This document shows, piece after piece, positions 1-10,678 of a stretch of DNA of 64,000 nucleotides. Under the pieces are notes generated by a model that searched no databases, was not told the DNA's origin, and was given only the letters and a program-made list of their open reading frames with translations. A program made the translations under genes and the position numbers. The DNA is from Paratinospora sagittata (Eukaryota > Streptophyta > Magnoliopsida > Ranunculales > Menispermaceae). The stretch covers positions 45,335,212 through 45,399,211 of the forward strand of contig CM069597.1 in NCBI GenBank assembly GCA_035771175.1, read 5' to 3'. How positions within the stretch are numbered: position 1 is the stretch's first letter; every line of letters begins with the position of its first letter.

Positions 1-371
1 TAATTTTTTTGGACATGATTTAATTAACATGAAGTGTTTTTGATCATTTTATGAAAATTTAACATTTATTATAGAATATAGTTAGATATATATAATTTTG
101 TATATGAATTGTCTAGAGACCTGTAAATAATTAATGAATTATCTAGGGACCTATAAATAAATATTTTTTATTGCCTAAGCCACGTCTAGGCTTTTAGCCT
201 CGCTTCGACAGGGAAAATCGCCTAGACATCGCCTTGGCGCCATGAAAACACTAGTCCATAAGAAGTGATGACTGGCCATGTGATTGGAACCCTTGGTTAT
301 CCATGATCTAAGATTTTATGGGTTGTAGCCTAAAACAATGAAAAGAAGATGGAATTAGATGCTTGAACATA
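1..371. other. AT-rich sequence with a GCCTAGGCG-like repeat fragment
   Basis: No coding signal is seen. Around 171-245 there is a run of near-repeats of the word 'cctag(a/g)c' (reverse strand: ggcgccaaggcgatgtctagg), a pattern typical of dispersed non-coding plant repeats. Two short copies of 'aattatctagggacctataaataa' type sequence lie at about 105-165. It may be intron or flanking sequence of the truncated transporter gene that ends at 1140. Confidence 0.4.
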
Positions 372-546
372 TGGCAACCTGGTGCACTAAGATCCCGCCT
401 ATGCAAGGTCCTGGATAATGCTTGGACCACATTTGGGTCTATTGGACGCAACCTTACCTTGTTTCGCAAGAGGTTGTTTCCACAACTCAAAATCCACACC
501 ACATGGTCACATGACAGCAGCTCTTATCGTTGCACTAAGGCTCCCC
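372..546 (-). mobile_element. tRNA-derived SINE, diverged
   Basis: Read on the minus strand the segment begins GGGGAGCCTTAGTGCAACG, contains the 'CTGTCATGTGACCA' block, then 'GGAAACAACCTCTTGC' and 'AAGGTAAGGTTGCGTC', and ends near 'TTAGTGCACCAGG'. This order matches a very common angiosperm tRNA-derived SINE type, recognised by pattern memory, not by a search. The internal A-box region is readable and the B box is decayed. Short open frames on both strands here are fortuitous. Confidence 0.6.
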
Positions 547-573
547 TTAGATGCTTAAACATATAATGATTAA

Positions 574-1139
574 AAACTTATTTGATGTGTTGTTTGCACA
601 TAAATATATTTATAGTATTTGGTTGTTACCTATAGTTCAACCTTACTAAAAACTTATTATACCATATTTTGAAACCATCCTAGAACACAAAATAACAAGA
701 AAAGTCAGTACAAAATCTTTTCCAAGTGATGTCAATTGGACAACGTATGTAAAATGCAATAAATATGTTGGTACTTTGAAATGCAATAGCAATATCTTTC
801 AAAGAAAGTAATCATCAATTCATCAGAGACCCTTTGTGCCAAGTGCAAATACAAATGCCTATATGACCCTTTCATCAGTTAGTTATCTCATAATATCTCT
901 AGAAAATCAACTTTTATTATGCTTTATTTTACCCATGACATCTCCCTCAAGATGAGCAACTCAATGATCAACCTGGAGGAAAATAAATACTCCACAATGA
1001 TGAACTGTTGATACATACTTAATGGTGATATGCTGTAACTTTATTCTTGACATGTTTGCTATTCTGGACTTCTTGCCAAAAGAAGCAACTGCGATTTTTC
1101 TTTTAAATATCTAACAGAAGGGAAAAAACTTTAAAGTAC
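574..1139. other. intron 7 or flank of truncated ZIFL copy 1
   Basis: No exon homologous to ZIFL exon 8 can be read on the minus strand here, and no other coding region is apparent. The sequence is ordinary AT-rich DNA with no clear terminal repeats. Confidence 0.4.
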
Positions 1140-4056
1140 CTGTGCAAGAAAGCCTCCTAGAGCTGGACCAACGACCAATCCCACTCCCCATGAAGTGCTA
1201 ATCTGGAAACAAAAGATAAAATAAATAATTTGTTGTTTAGTACTTTAGTCTACAAATTCCATACTAAATGATGTGTTAGAATTGCGGAGGGAAAAATTAT
1301 ATCCATAATAAAAAAAGACATAAAATTATTTACTAGAGACAGTCCCAGCGCTTGATATTCTTTTCGGCAAACTTCAGAAGCATATGCCTGCAGTATAATA
1401 AAAAGAGAGCATTTTGAAGTATGTACACGGCAAACTGAAGAAATTGAACAAAAGCAGAAGAAAAGAGGAAAAAATTCTTGTCAATGTGTGGGAGAATAGT
1501 CCTGGAGTTGCAGATGATTCCCTAATAGTAACTTAAGCGCACACTCAACATTCAAACATACAGAGGTACCTTCATTAAGCCAAGTAGAGGATTCGCAGCT
1601 CCAAGAAGAAACCTTGTAGAAAGTGCCATCCAAAAGCTTGTACTGAGACCAAAGAGGGTGTTGAAAAGGACCCTGAGATCCATAGAGCCAATTTCTTGAG
1701 AATGTATCTTACAATGAACTAACAAAACCACATTCCCATGATTCAATTGAAATTTATTGGTAGAATATACAACAATACTAACACTGAGGCAGTGGCAATC
1801 ATTATAACAGGCTTCCGACCAAATTTATCGGCCATAACTCCCCAGAAAACAGAAGTCAAAGCTCGTCCAAACATATATGAGGATCCTTCATGAAGTAAAA
1901 AGGTCATAAGAACTACTATATAGGGTATTGCAATGTGAAGCAGCATATCTAAAGCTTAGCAGTGCTCACCAACAAAACCTGCATAATATCCAATATCTTC
2001 CTCCCTTTTTGCAATGTGAACGTCTCTTATCTATGAAAGTAAATAAATGAAAATTAAATAAAAAATGAAATGACTGAAAAAGGAATAAGAACCAACTTCG
2101 ACCAAAGACTAGTAAGTAAAGGTAGACTCCAGTTACAGAAAAACAATCCAAACCGAAGCTTTTAAGACTAAAACTCTTCTAGAGACAGCTAGCTCATTGA
2201 TTCTATATCGTTTACAACATGAGAATCTGACCAATGAACTCAGTTCTACGTCAAATACATTCCTTATGAATTTACATTGTCCATGGCAAAATAAGCTTTA
2301 AACTGAATCACCGATGCCCTGATGATTGAATTGAACTTGAACAATCATCTTAAGGGCTCTTAGTAGCTGTACTACTACACGTTTTATTTACCATTTTGCA
2401 ATAAAGGGCTGGGTAATGGATATAAGAATAACTATTATCATCACAAAAGAGGGTGAGAAAGAAATTGCTAAGTTATATAACATACCATGAAATAAAGAAA
2501 CGGAAAGAGACTGGATATTGGCAAAGCTGAAAAGGACACGAGAAAGATAAGGATGTTAGGGCACAATTACATGATTATCAAACATATCAGAGATACTTTT
2601 TCCTGGTAGAGCTAATCCAAATAAGAAATAGATCCTTGTAAGCAATTAATTTCAACATTTTCCACAATAATGTGCTTAATGAACCATGGGAACAAATATA
2701 CAGGGCCATCACCTTCTTTGGCCAGATCTTCCAACCTTTTTACAATTACAGTTCACTGTGCGTGCAGGCTTGGAAGCCAGTGGAAAAAGAAAGAAATCTA
2801 GTAACATTTAAAATACAACAAACTACAACAATTTCATAATTAGTCCATCACACAACATGACAAGGAAATCAGAGAACTCATGAAAGAACCCACACAAGAA
2901 AAACAAATTAAATGAAATATCAAAGTTCACTTTCAAAGAAGGTCAAGGCCAAATCAAGCTTTTATCAAGTAACAACGGATTAGGAAAAGTGAGGTACCAC
3001 TCAAAGAATTAACTCCCAAAAACATTGTAATGGATGGATGGAAACTCAGGGAACTGCTCAACATTAATTAATAAGATGGCGGAAAACCATAGACACATTC
3101 CAAGCCATACCAAACTAAGATGGTCACCATTGTTCTCTCTAGAATGATCCAACCGAACAAACTTATATAAGAAATGTATTTTATTCTAAATTTTCCTCTC
3201 TTGTGGCATTTGAATGCCATATGCTTGAGGTGACTCAAAATCTCCCTACATCTTATGAACTAAGAATTCTCATGAATGACAAGGTCTACATCAAAATATG
3301 AATTTTCATAGACTCAAACAGATTCCAGGAATGAAAGCACATATGGGTTATTCTCCATAAATTACTTGGGCAATTCATGAAAGTTCTCCAAAATGGCAGC
3401 AAAGGAATCCGAGACAGGCATTTGTTTGGAGATCTGATGAATTGCAATAATTGTTCTGTAATAAGTCAGAAATGACCAAACATACCAAGTTCAACAGAAG
3501 CCCACGAAGATAATGCCACAAACACACTTAACCAGGAGCCATTTCGAAGAGTGTTTTTTCTAGGAGACAAGAGAAAGAAAAGAAACCAAAACCAACATTA
3601 TTCCAGTTTTCACCCTCTTTCAAATTTTAATTGGATGCTTTACTCCTAGCATAGGGCACAATAAAGTTTGCTTCCAAATAAACACACATCCATTCATAAA
3701 CCATATTGAACTGAGATCCCAAAAATTTATATTATTTAGTCATTGCTTCCATTCATTTCTTAAAACATAAAAAAATTGTGTGTCCCTATATACAATATTT
3801 TATATGAAACACAACAAAACCACTGCCATAAATATCTACAATTAAGATTAACTTCAAGCAAAGTGAAAACAATTTTTTTTTTCATAAATCCTAAATAAAA
3901 ATCATAAAGACGCTTACCATTGCATAATGTCACAATCCATACATAAGAAAATTCTTTGTAAGGTATCCCTCGCTTCTCCTTATTTCGATCCATCTTGCAA
4001 CCTGGGCAATCCTCATAGTAAACTTTTTTCAACAATGCTTCTCTAGTCTCTGCCAT
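1140..4056 (-). CDS. ZIFL-type MFS transporter, 5' seven exons (copy 1, partial)
   Basis: Zinc-induced facilitator-like (ZIFL) proteins are major-facilitator transporters of plant tonoplast or plasma membrane, implicated in zinc/nicotianamine, potassium and auxin homeostasis. Seven in-phase exons are visible: 4056-3918, 2526-2486, 2030-1970, 1885-1783, 1672-1570, 1387-1334 and 1202-1140. Their lengths (139, 41, 61, 103, 103, 54, 63) match those of the complete copy at 22147, except for exon 1, which is 24 nt shorter. The N-terminus carries the ZIFL cysteine motif CPGC, followed by [11 protein letters not shown]. Exon 4 encodes WGVMADKFGRKP (MFS motif A), and exon 7 encodes the S-W-G...G-P-A-L-G-G signature. 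No stop or frameshift interrupts these exons. Exon 8 (PAEKYP-like) was not found between 1 and 1139, whereas in the other copy that intron is only 76 bp. The gene is therefore either continued past the window edge through an expanded intron, or truncated. Confidence 0.85.
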
Positions 4057-4348
4057 TTGAACAGCACAGTATACGGAAATGTTGTCTTTCAGAGTTCACA
4101 CGGCAACTAGGCTATTACCAACTTTTGACCTTTCACTCTGTAATCACAATTTCTCAACCTAAGAATAAAGTAAACGAAAACAACAGACAGTGATTGCTAA
4201 TTCCACTGTTGTCCAATAAAACAATTTCTCTCAAAACTGATTACTTGAGAAGAAATGTGAAAATTCAAAACCAGCAGAAAGAGTTAATATGCATGCAAAT
4301 GCCACCAGATTTCTGCCAAAAAAGATGTTAGAAATTAATTCCTTGCTA

Positions 4349-4380
4349 TAATAATAAATAAATAAATAAATAAATAAACA
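4349..4380. repeat. (AAAT)n microsatellite
   Basis: Seven or so tandem 'aaat' units run from about 4349, with a reverse-complement-like 'attt' run at about 4477-4490. The surrounding 4057-4933 interval lies between the ZIFL start codon and the upstream exon and shows no other gene. Confidence 0.8.
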
Positions 4381-4933
4381 GATAGAATTAATGTGCAAGT
4401 AAAATCTACCACATGCCACTCTAAACAAAGGTGTTCGATGTTAACACCATGCTACAAAAAGAAGAGTCAAATAATTTATTTATTTATTTCTAGTGTTGCA
4501 TTTTTGGAAAGCAATCTTTTATGGATTCCTCCTCCCTTGGTTACTGTTTTTCGAAGATTTCAGGTTCATTTTTTTTTTTTTTTTAAAATTTCTCGGCATT
4601 TGCATATTTGGGCAGTTTTTTATTCTTTTCGAATTATTTCTATCTTGCCATTCAGAGGATGGGACTAAACATAAAAGGATTGTTAATAACAGCCTGATAC
4701 ATATAAGTGGATATCTACCTATCAGCTATAATTTTAGGTCAGTATATAACTGCCGAAATACCAATTATACACATTGAAGTATAAAAGCGCATCACATTCA
4801 TTCAGTAAAGCTATCTCAAAAAAACTTCTTGGCTTCCATTAACGTCTGTTCAACAGATCAGCTCGTAGCAGTAAAACAGTAAAAATATTCTTGAAAAACT
4901 ACAAAATTAAAGAAAAGAAAGCAGCAAAAGTAC

Positions 4934-5111
4934 CATTTGAGATGGCAATAAATCCTTTTGGCTCTTCAATCCTTAGAAAAGCTTCTTCCCAATGAGAGTC
5001 TTTGAATCGAAGCTTCTCTTTGTACGCATTTGTAGATTCAAGAAATTCATGCTTTTCGATCTGTTTCTGCAACTCGGTAACACTACTACTAGTAAGGCAC
5101 TTTGCCGCCAT
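4934..5111 (-). CDS. putative first exon of an unrecognised gene
   Basis: An ATG at 5111 opens a 59-codon frame. It starts MAAKCLTSSSVTELQKQIEK, is rich in charged residues (K-E-H-E-F-L-E), and ends at a usable donor (AATG|gtactt) at 4934. The composition is typical of a real soluble protein and unlike the low-complexity shadow frames nearby. Two reverse-strand TGGGCC elements (about 5295-5300 and 5397-5402) lie 190-290 bp upstream, as in many housekeeping plant promoters. I do not recognise the protein. No matching downstream exon was found before the ZIFL start at 4056, so this could be an orphaned exon, or an alternative 5' exon of a transcript that runs into the ZIFL gene. Confidence 0.4.
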
Positions 5112-5771
5112 TGATTCTTGATGAAGCTCGCGCGCGAGAGCTGCAATCTCACGAAGATGATCGGTAAAAGAAACAATAAACTAAAATTAAAAAGAAAAAA
5201 AAATTTCCAATTCTCCAAAATCTCTCGGTGTGTTTGGATGGGCTCTCATTCTAACCGCCAAACCGACCGATTTAAGTAACTTACGGTATTCGGCCCATCA
5301 ACTGGTCTCGCAGCACGAGCCTTAATTAGAGACACAGAGAGAATGGCCTCGTCTTAATGGTTGCATGCGTGTCCCACATGTAGTCTGAGCTCAAAGGCCC
5401 AATCATCCCACCCGATGACAACTGACGTACTCAAATTTATGTCTCGATACTTTTTTTGAAAAAAAATAAATATAACCGGATACTCACCTTATTTATAAAG
5501 AAGTCATGCAAAACTTGACTAATACCTAAATCAATAAGACCCGACTTGATGACATCTCAAAGCTGGCCCACAATTAGCCTACGCAGCCACTCTGCGCCAA
5601 TAAGATAATTTAAAAAAAATTAATATCCACCCTTTTAAAGTCTCGCCTCGAACCTTCAACTCTGTATAATAAATTAACCGCATCAAACCAATGCCTTATT
5701 GGCTATAGATCGTAATAATCGTCTTTTCAGTGGTTCGTTACTTTTAAAATTAATCCAACTGAAATGGATAT

Positions 5772-5951
5772 CCACCTTTTTTTCTTTATTCTTTTTTTGG
5801 TAAGAAGAGGAATGGTATCCACTTCTTCTCTTTTTGTTTTGGCACAAGATGGTATCCACCTTCTTTTTCTTTTTCTTTTTTTTTTTTGTAAGAAGAGGAA
5901 TGGTATCCACTTTTTCTCCTTTTGTTTTGGCACAAGAATGGTATCCACCGT
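5772..5951. repeat. tandem direct repeat, about 88-bp period, two copies
   Basis: The block 'taagaagaggaatggtatcc' recurs at 5801 and 5889, each followed by a T/C-rich tract and 'ttttgttttggcacaaga(a)tggtatccacc'. A degenerate third 'ggatatccacc' precedes the first copy. Open frames on both strands across this block are products of the repeat. Confidence 0.8.
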
Positions 5952-6859
5952 AAAATATGTCAGTTCAAGATTTGACCAACACCAAAATTAGAATGAGGTG
6001 ATGCTGAGCTGGAACTGTAGACTTAGTGTTTCACAACAAGTCAAACACTTCAGACCTATAAATAAGAATGGACATAGGCTATTGTGAGGAGCACCCTCCG
6101 ATGTACGAGTCTATGTTAAGGTCTCTTAGCATTAACTAAAGTAATTAATTACTTACCTCTCTAATGAGGGTCATGGCGTATTTATACTTGAGGGTCCTTG
6201 AGCTGGCAAAGACACCTATTGTTTCACCATACTCTTCGGGCACCTTATTTAATAAACTTTGTAGTGCAACAAGGTGAACCTTAGTTACAAGGATGACAAG
6301 AGTTTGGAGTAACCACTAAAGCAAAGTGTAGTTGTCGTAATGCTATATTGATCACCGTGAAATTGTAATACAAGACTGCAGCACCTCAATACAATTAAAT
6401 TTTATTAAATCACATGTCAATATATGATTCAATGCAACTGAAGTACAAATAGCCTATATCTTTGGCAGCCGCATATAGACTATTTGTGTTTACATACTAG
6501 TACATTATTTAATGGACCACACACATATATGCATTAAATAAAGTTGCAAAAATCAATTTGTATTTCTTCTCCATTCTTGTAGTTCAAAGCTACTTTTCAC
6601 ATTGAAATTCTAGATTGAATATATGTTTATATTATTTATAATGCTAAAAAAAAAACCATATCATGATTTTTTTTGAATATATGTTTATACTATTTCATCA
6701 AGTCATATATTAATACATGATTTAATACAGTACAAATGCAATCTAAAGGTAATTAAGTGCTCATAAAAAAGTAAGGGAATTGGAGTGTAACATATTACAT
6801 TATATTACAACACCCAAATCAATTTAACATTATACCATTTTTTCAATGGCTCAATTTTC
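5952..6859. other. gene-free AT-rich sequence with a dispersed repeat
   Basis: The stretch 'atttgaccaacacc...gctggaactgtag...gtgaggagcacc...tccgatgtacgag...taattacttacctctctaatgagggtcatggcgtatttatacttgagg' at 5970-6205 looks like the end of an old LTR-type repeat. A diverged relative begins near 56507 (atttgaccaacatcag...gatctggaactcg...gtgaggaacacc). No gene is seen. Confidence 0.4.
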
Positions 6860-8324
6860 ATGCCTATTTTGTCCTTCTACTTGCTGCCTATGACAAACTT
6901 ACCACTCTACGAGCAGAGACAAGTTTCTTTGTCTTCTCCAATTGTTGTTCTTTTTCTTTGTTCTCTATCTCTCTTGCCCTTCTTTTTCTCGTTTTTTTGC
7001 CATTTGTGCTCTTCATACAACAACTTCCTTTATCTCGTGCTCGTGATTCTCAGGTGTTCGATCTTCGGTTTTAGATGCGCATCATACTCTTTTATTTCTG
7101 ATTTGCTATGTTTTTTCCCATCTTTTGTACATTTGTTTTTATATAAAAAATTTTGCAACTCTTTCGAATAGTAGTTTCTTTGTTACTCTTTTGTTTTGTT
7201 CTTTTTGCGAATTTTAAGCATCTCATTTTGTTGCCTCGTAAAATAAAACGGCATTGTTATTACCTTGGTTAGGTTTTCCTTTGGTTTTTTATTTTTATTT
7301 TTATTTCTCCCACAAGTTAGGTTTTTCATTTAAGCGTCTTCACATCTTACTTCTAATTTTACTCTTTTGGTAGATGTTACTGCAAGTAGACCTATTTTTC
7401 AACTCAAAAAAAGTAATCTCTATCTTTTCATCTTGCACTAATTTCGTTTGTGTGGATTTGTTTTTGTTTTTGTTTTTTTTTTCTTCGAGTTTTCCTTCTT
7501 CAATCTTTCATAGCTCATGACCCTTTTTTAAAAATTTTTCTTTTCGCCCTTTTTATTTTATTTTACATTCAATTTTTGGTGCTTCAAACTAGTTTTTCAA
7601 TGGCTCCACCTCTCTTCAAGTTTTTCAGATATAGTTGTGTTATTTTTGCCCAAAATTTTGTTTACATTTGATAATAATTAGAGTTTCTAGATTTTATTTA
7701 AATCCACCTTTTTTGTGCTTGAGATTCATAGACAGTAAGGTTTTTTTGTTTAAACTTTCTCTTTTTACCCAAAGTTTATGTACATTTGATTATTATTTGG
7801 AGCCCATAGATTTGATTGTAAGCGTTTCTTTGTTATTTTTTTGTGCTTCAGAACTATTATTTTCTAGCACTCAACTTCTCTTCAATTTTTCAGAAATCAA
7901 AAACTTAATTTTTTAAACTTGTTTTTCATCTTAAATTTTTTTTTTGGTGCTTCACGACTATAATTTTCAACAAATTAACCTTTGTGCTTCAGAATTATAG
8001 ACCGTGAGCTTTTGTATCTTTTTTCTTCTTGCCCAGAATTTATGTTCGTTTAATTATTATTTTGAGCTTATAGGTTTAATTTTAAACCCTTTTTTGTTAT
8101 TTTTTTATGCTTCATAACTATTATTTTCAACAACTAAACCTCTCTTCAATTTTTCTAAATGATGAACTTTATTTTTTCAACTTGTTATCAAAAATATTTT
8201 AAATTCAATTATCTTCAGAGTTTTTAGATTTGATTTTGAACTTTTTTTTTGTAGTTTTATTCGTGATTTGCAACTATAATTTTCAACAAATCAACCTCTC
8301 ATCAACTGTTTATGGATGAGGGCG

Positions 8325-8383
<59 letters not shown>

Positions 8384-9344
8384 CATTTACCCATTTTCTT
8401 TACATTTGATTATATTTAGAGTTTTCTATATTTGATTTTTCAATCCCCTATCTATTTTTGCTTTTTCTTTTGAGTGTGTGTTTCGCATTCATACCCAGTG
8501 AGCTTTTTTATATTTTTTCCTTTTTTCCAAAACTTATGCTCATTTGATTATTATTTGGAGCTTTTAGATTTCAGTTTAAACTCTTTTTTGCTTTTTTATA
8601 CTTTGAACTATTATTTTCAAGAACTTAACCTCTCTTTAGTCTTTCACAAATGATGAACTTTATTTTTTTTAACTTTTTATAATTTTTTTTAATTCGTTTA
8701 TCTTTGGAATTTGTAAACATTTTATTTTTTGTTTTTTAGTGCTTAAGAATCATAATTTTCAACAAATTAACCTCTCTTCAATCCTTTTTTTTTTACCCAT
8801 TTTTCTTTTACATTTGATTATCTTTACACTTTATATCTCTTTCTTTCTTTGTTTCAGAACTTTATAACATTACTACATCTATTTCTTTTTTAAATTTTTT
8901 TGTATCAATTGTTAGTATCATTTGACATTTTGTTCATTTTGCATTTTTTCTCAAGGATAGCACTTGTCAAAGTTCATCATTATGCACAATAAAGAGTTAC
9001 ACATGAATAAGAAACTTTTGTACTTCTTGCTATGTCTTCTCAAAAAATATTAATTAATTGGGTTTGTGTTAAATAATTTTAGTAGAGTTTAAATATATTT
9101 GTCACATAATATAAGATTATCCTTTTTTTTTTTGTAGCGTTGTGTTGTCATTATTTAGACTTTTGATTATTTATGTTGACATTGCTTTTGTTTGCACAAT
9201 CTTGTTAATATTTCATCTAATATTACTATTTATAGTTTTGTAGCTTCTTGCTTAATTATGTTATATTTTTTTTGTTTCTTCAATAAAATTATAATTCTTA
9301 CTATTTGAAAAATGTTTGTATTTATAACTACAGGATTTTAAGTC
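6860..9344. other. long T-rich gene-poor tract
   Basis: The plus strand is strongly T/pyrimidine rich. It contains several diverged copies of a motif like 'ttttcaacaaatcaacctctcttcaa' and 'catttgattattatttgga(g)c' (for example near 7790, 8050, 8280, 8540 and 8760), which indicates a degenerate long-period tandem repeat. Short frames here are low-complexity and hydrophobic with no conserved motif; I treat them as non-coding. Confidence 0.55.
8326..8384. repeat. (ATT)n microsatellite
   Basis: About 19 uninterrupted ATT units are present, a likely polymorphic locus. Confidence 0.95.
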
Positions 9345-9638
9345 ATGGAAGACAAAGCTATAAATGATAAAAGAAAATATGTTTTAAATCAAGAACAAAA
9401 AGAAAATAGAAAAAGACTTCTTGTGGAATCTTATGCTAATCTAACTGAAAAGGAAAATGAAAGACTGAGATATTGTTGTAGAGAAAAATATAAACAAAGA
9501 AGATTAAATTTGACAAACGAATCAAAGGAAAAAGTAAGTCATAAGTGCAAAGAGTTATACAAACAAAAAATGATTTTACAATGTAAAGAAAGAGAAATGA
9601 GTAATAAAAAAGGTGTTGATGTTATAGTCCTCAATTAG
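9345..9638 (+). pseudogene. basic coiled-coil-like ORF, possible Helitron/RPA-associated N-terminus
   Basis: A 97-codon frame is extremely rich in K, E, R and N, with repeated patterns such as KENRKRLL, EKENERLRYCCREKYKQRR and KCKELYKQK. It resembles the short basic N-terminal segments found upstream of plant Helitron-type or RPA-like proteins, and it lies 1 kb upstream of an RPA1-like pseudogene on the same strand. No catalytic motif is present. Assignment to the same element is inference from position and composition only. Confidence 0.3.
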
Positions 9639-10624
9639 ATTATATTTTAGTAATAAAAACCGGCCTTTCTTACATTGCATTTAACACATTTGTGTGCTAT
9701 TTATATGTGATCTACTTATATGATCACATATAAAAGTTATGTGTTACTTATGATTATTTTCTTTTATAATTTTTTTACATCATGAACTTCATCTTTATTA
9801 TATTATGTTTCTTTATATTTTACTTACTGCTTATAATGTCTTTTTGTTTATTTAGTAAGAAGTTTTTTTCACATCACTTCTTAACTAATTTTCTCTTTTT
9901 GTTTTCTTCAATTTGACTCATTTCTCTAGTTTGATACATTTATGTTCATATCTTTTATAATAGTTATAAAAATCATAGGAAAACAACACTATGGATGATT
10001 CATTGTTTCTCAAAAATGTTTTTTGTCTATTCCATTCAATATTTTTTGTCTTATGCATTTAATCTTATCACTATTATTATTTTAATTTTTTTTATTAATT
10101 CAAATCATTGATTTACAAATCTACTCAAGTACCTCTCATGATAATATGTACTACACTTTTAGGATTTGTAAAGACTTTTCTAGCTCATGTACTATGCATA
10201 ACTTATCATTTTTCCAAAACTAGACAAAATACTTGTTTTCAACATTTATTATAATCACTGTCCATGTCGTCAACATTTATTAAAATCTATGCTACAAAAT
10301 TTCTAACTTATCTTCTAAACCATGAATTGACTTTGGCCCTAAAAATTCTGCAAACATCTTGTGTTCTTACTCCAACCACTACTATTTATCTTTTTCTTAC
10401 CTAATACTTTACTTATAAAGCAATTTTCTTTTTAATAGTATCCCATCAATCAATTTACCGTTAATATTTATCTTTTATCTTCTTACAATAAACTGTTTTT
10501 TATAATTACAGATACAACAAACAACTATATATATATGTATGTATATATATAAACTACTACCTTCTAACATACAAAATTTTGTCTCCCTTTCTTCTACGAT
10601 CTTTTTTCCCCTCTTATCTCAAAG
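9639..10624. other. AT-rich spacer
   Basis: No open coding segment or repeat structure is recognised apart from a short (TA)n-like run near 10527-10552. It may be an intron if the ORF at 9345 belongs to the RPA-like gene. Confidence 0.4.
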
Positions 10625-10678
10625 ATGACTATGCCTAAACAGTATAAATCTATAAAGAGATAAATCTTGGAACAAGAA

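Noticed and set aside
4393..4777. Two overlapping hydrophobic plus-strand ORFs
   Set aside because: Low-complexity T-rich DNA upstream of the minus-strand ZIFL gene, no motifs.
6860..7916. Several Phe/Leu-rich plus-strand ORFs
   Set aside because: T-rich tract translation; repetitive and without family resemblance.
8326..8384. Possible CRISPR-like or satellite array
   Set aside because: A simple ATT microsatellite without spacers.
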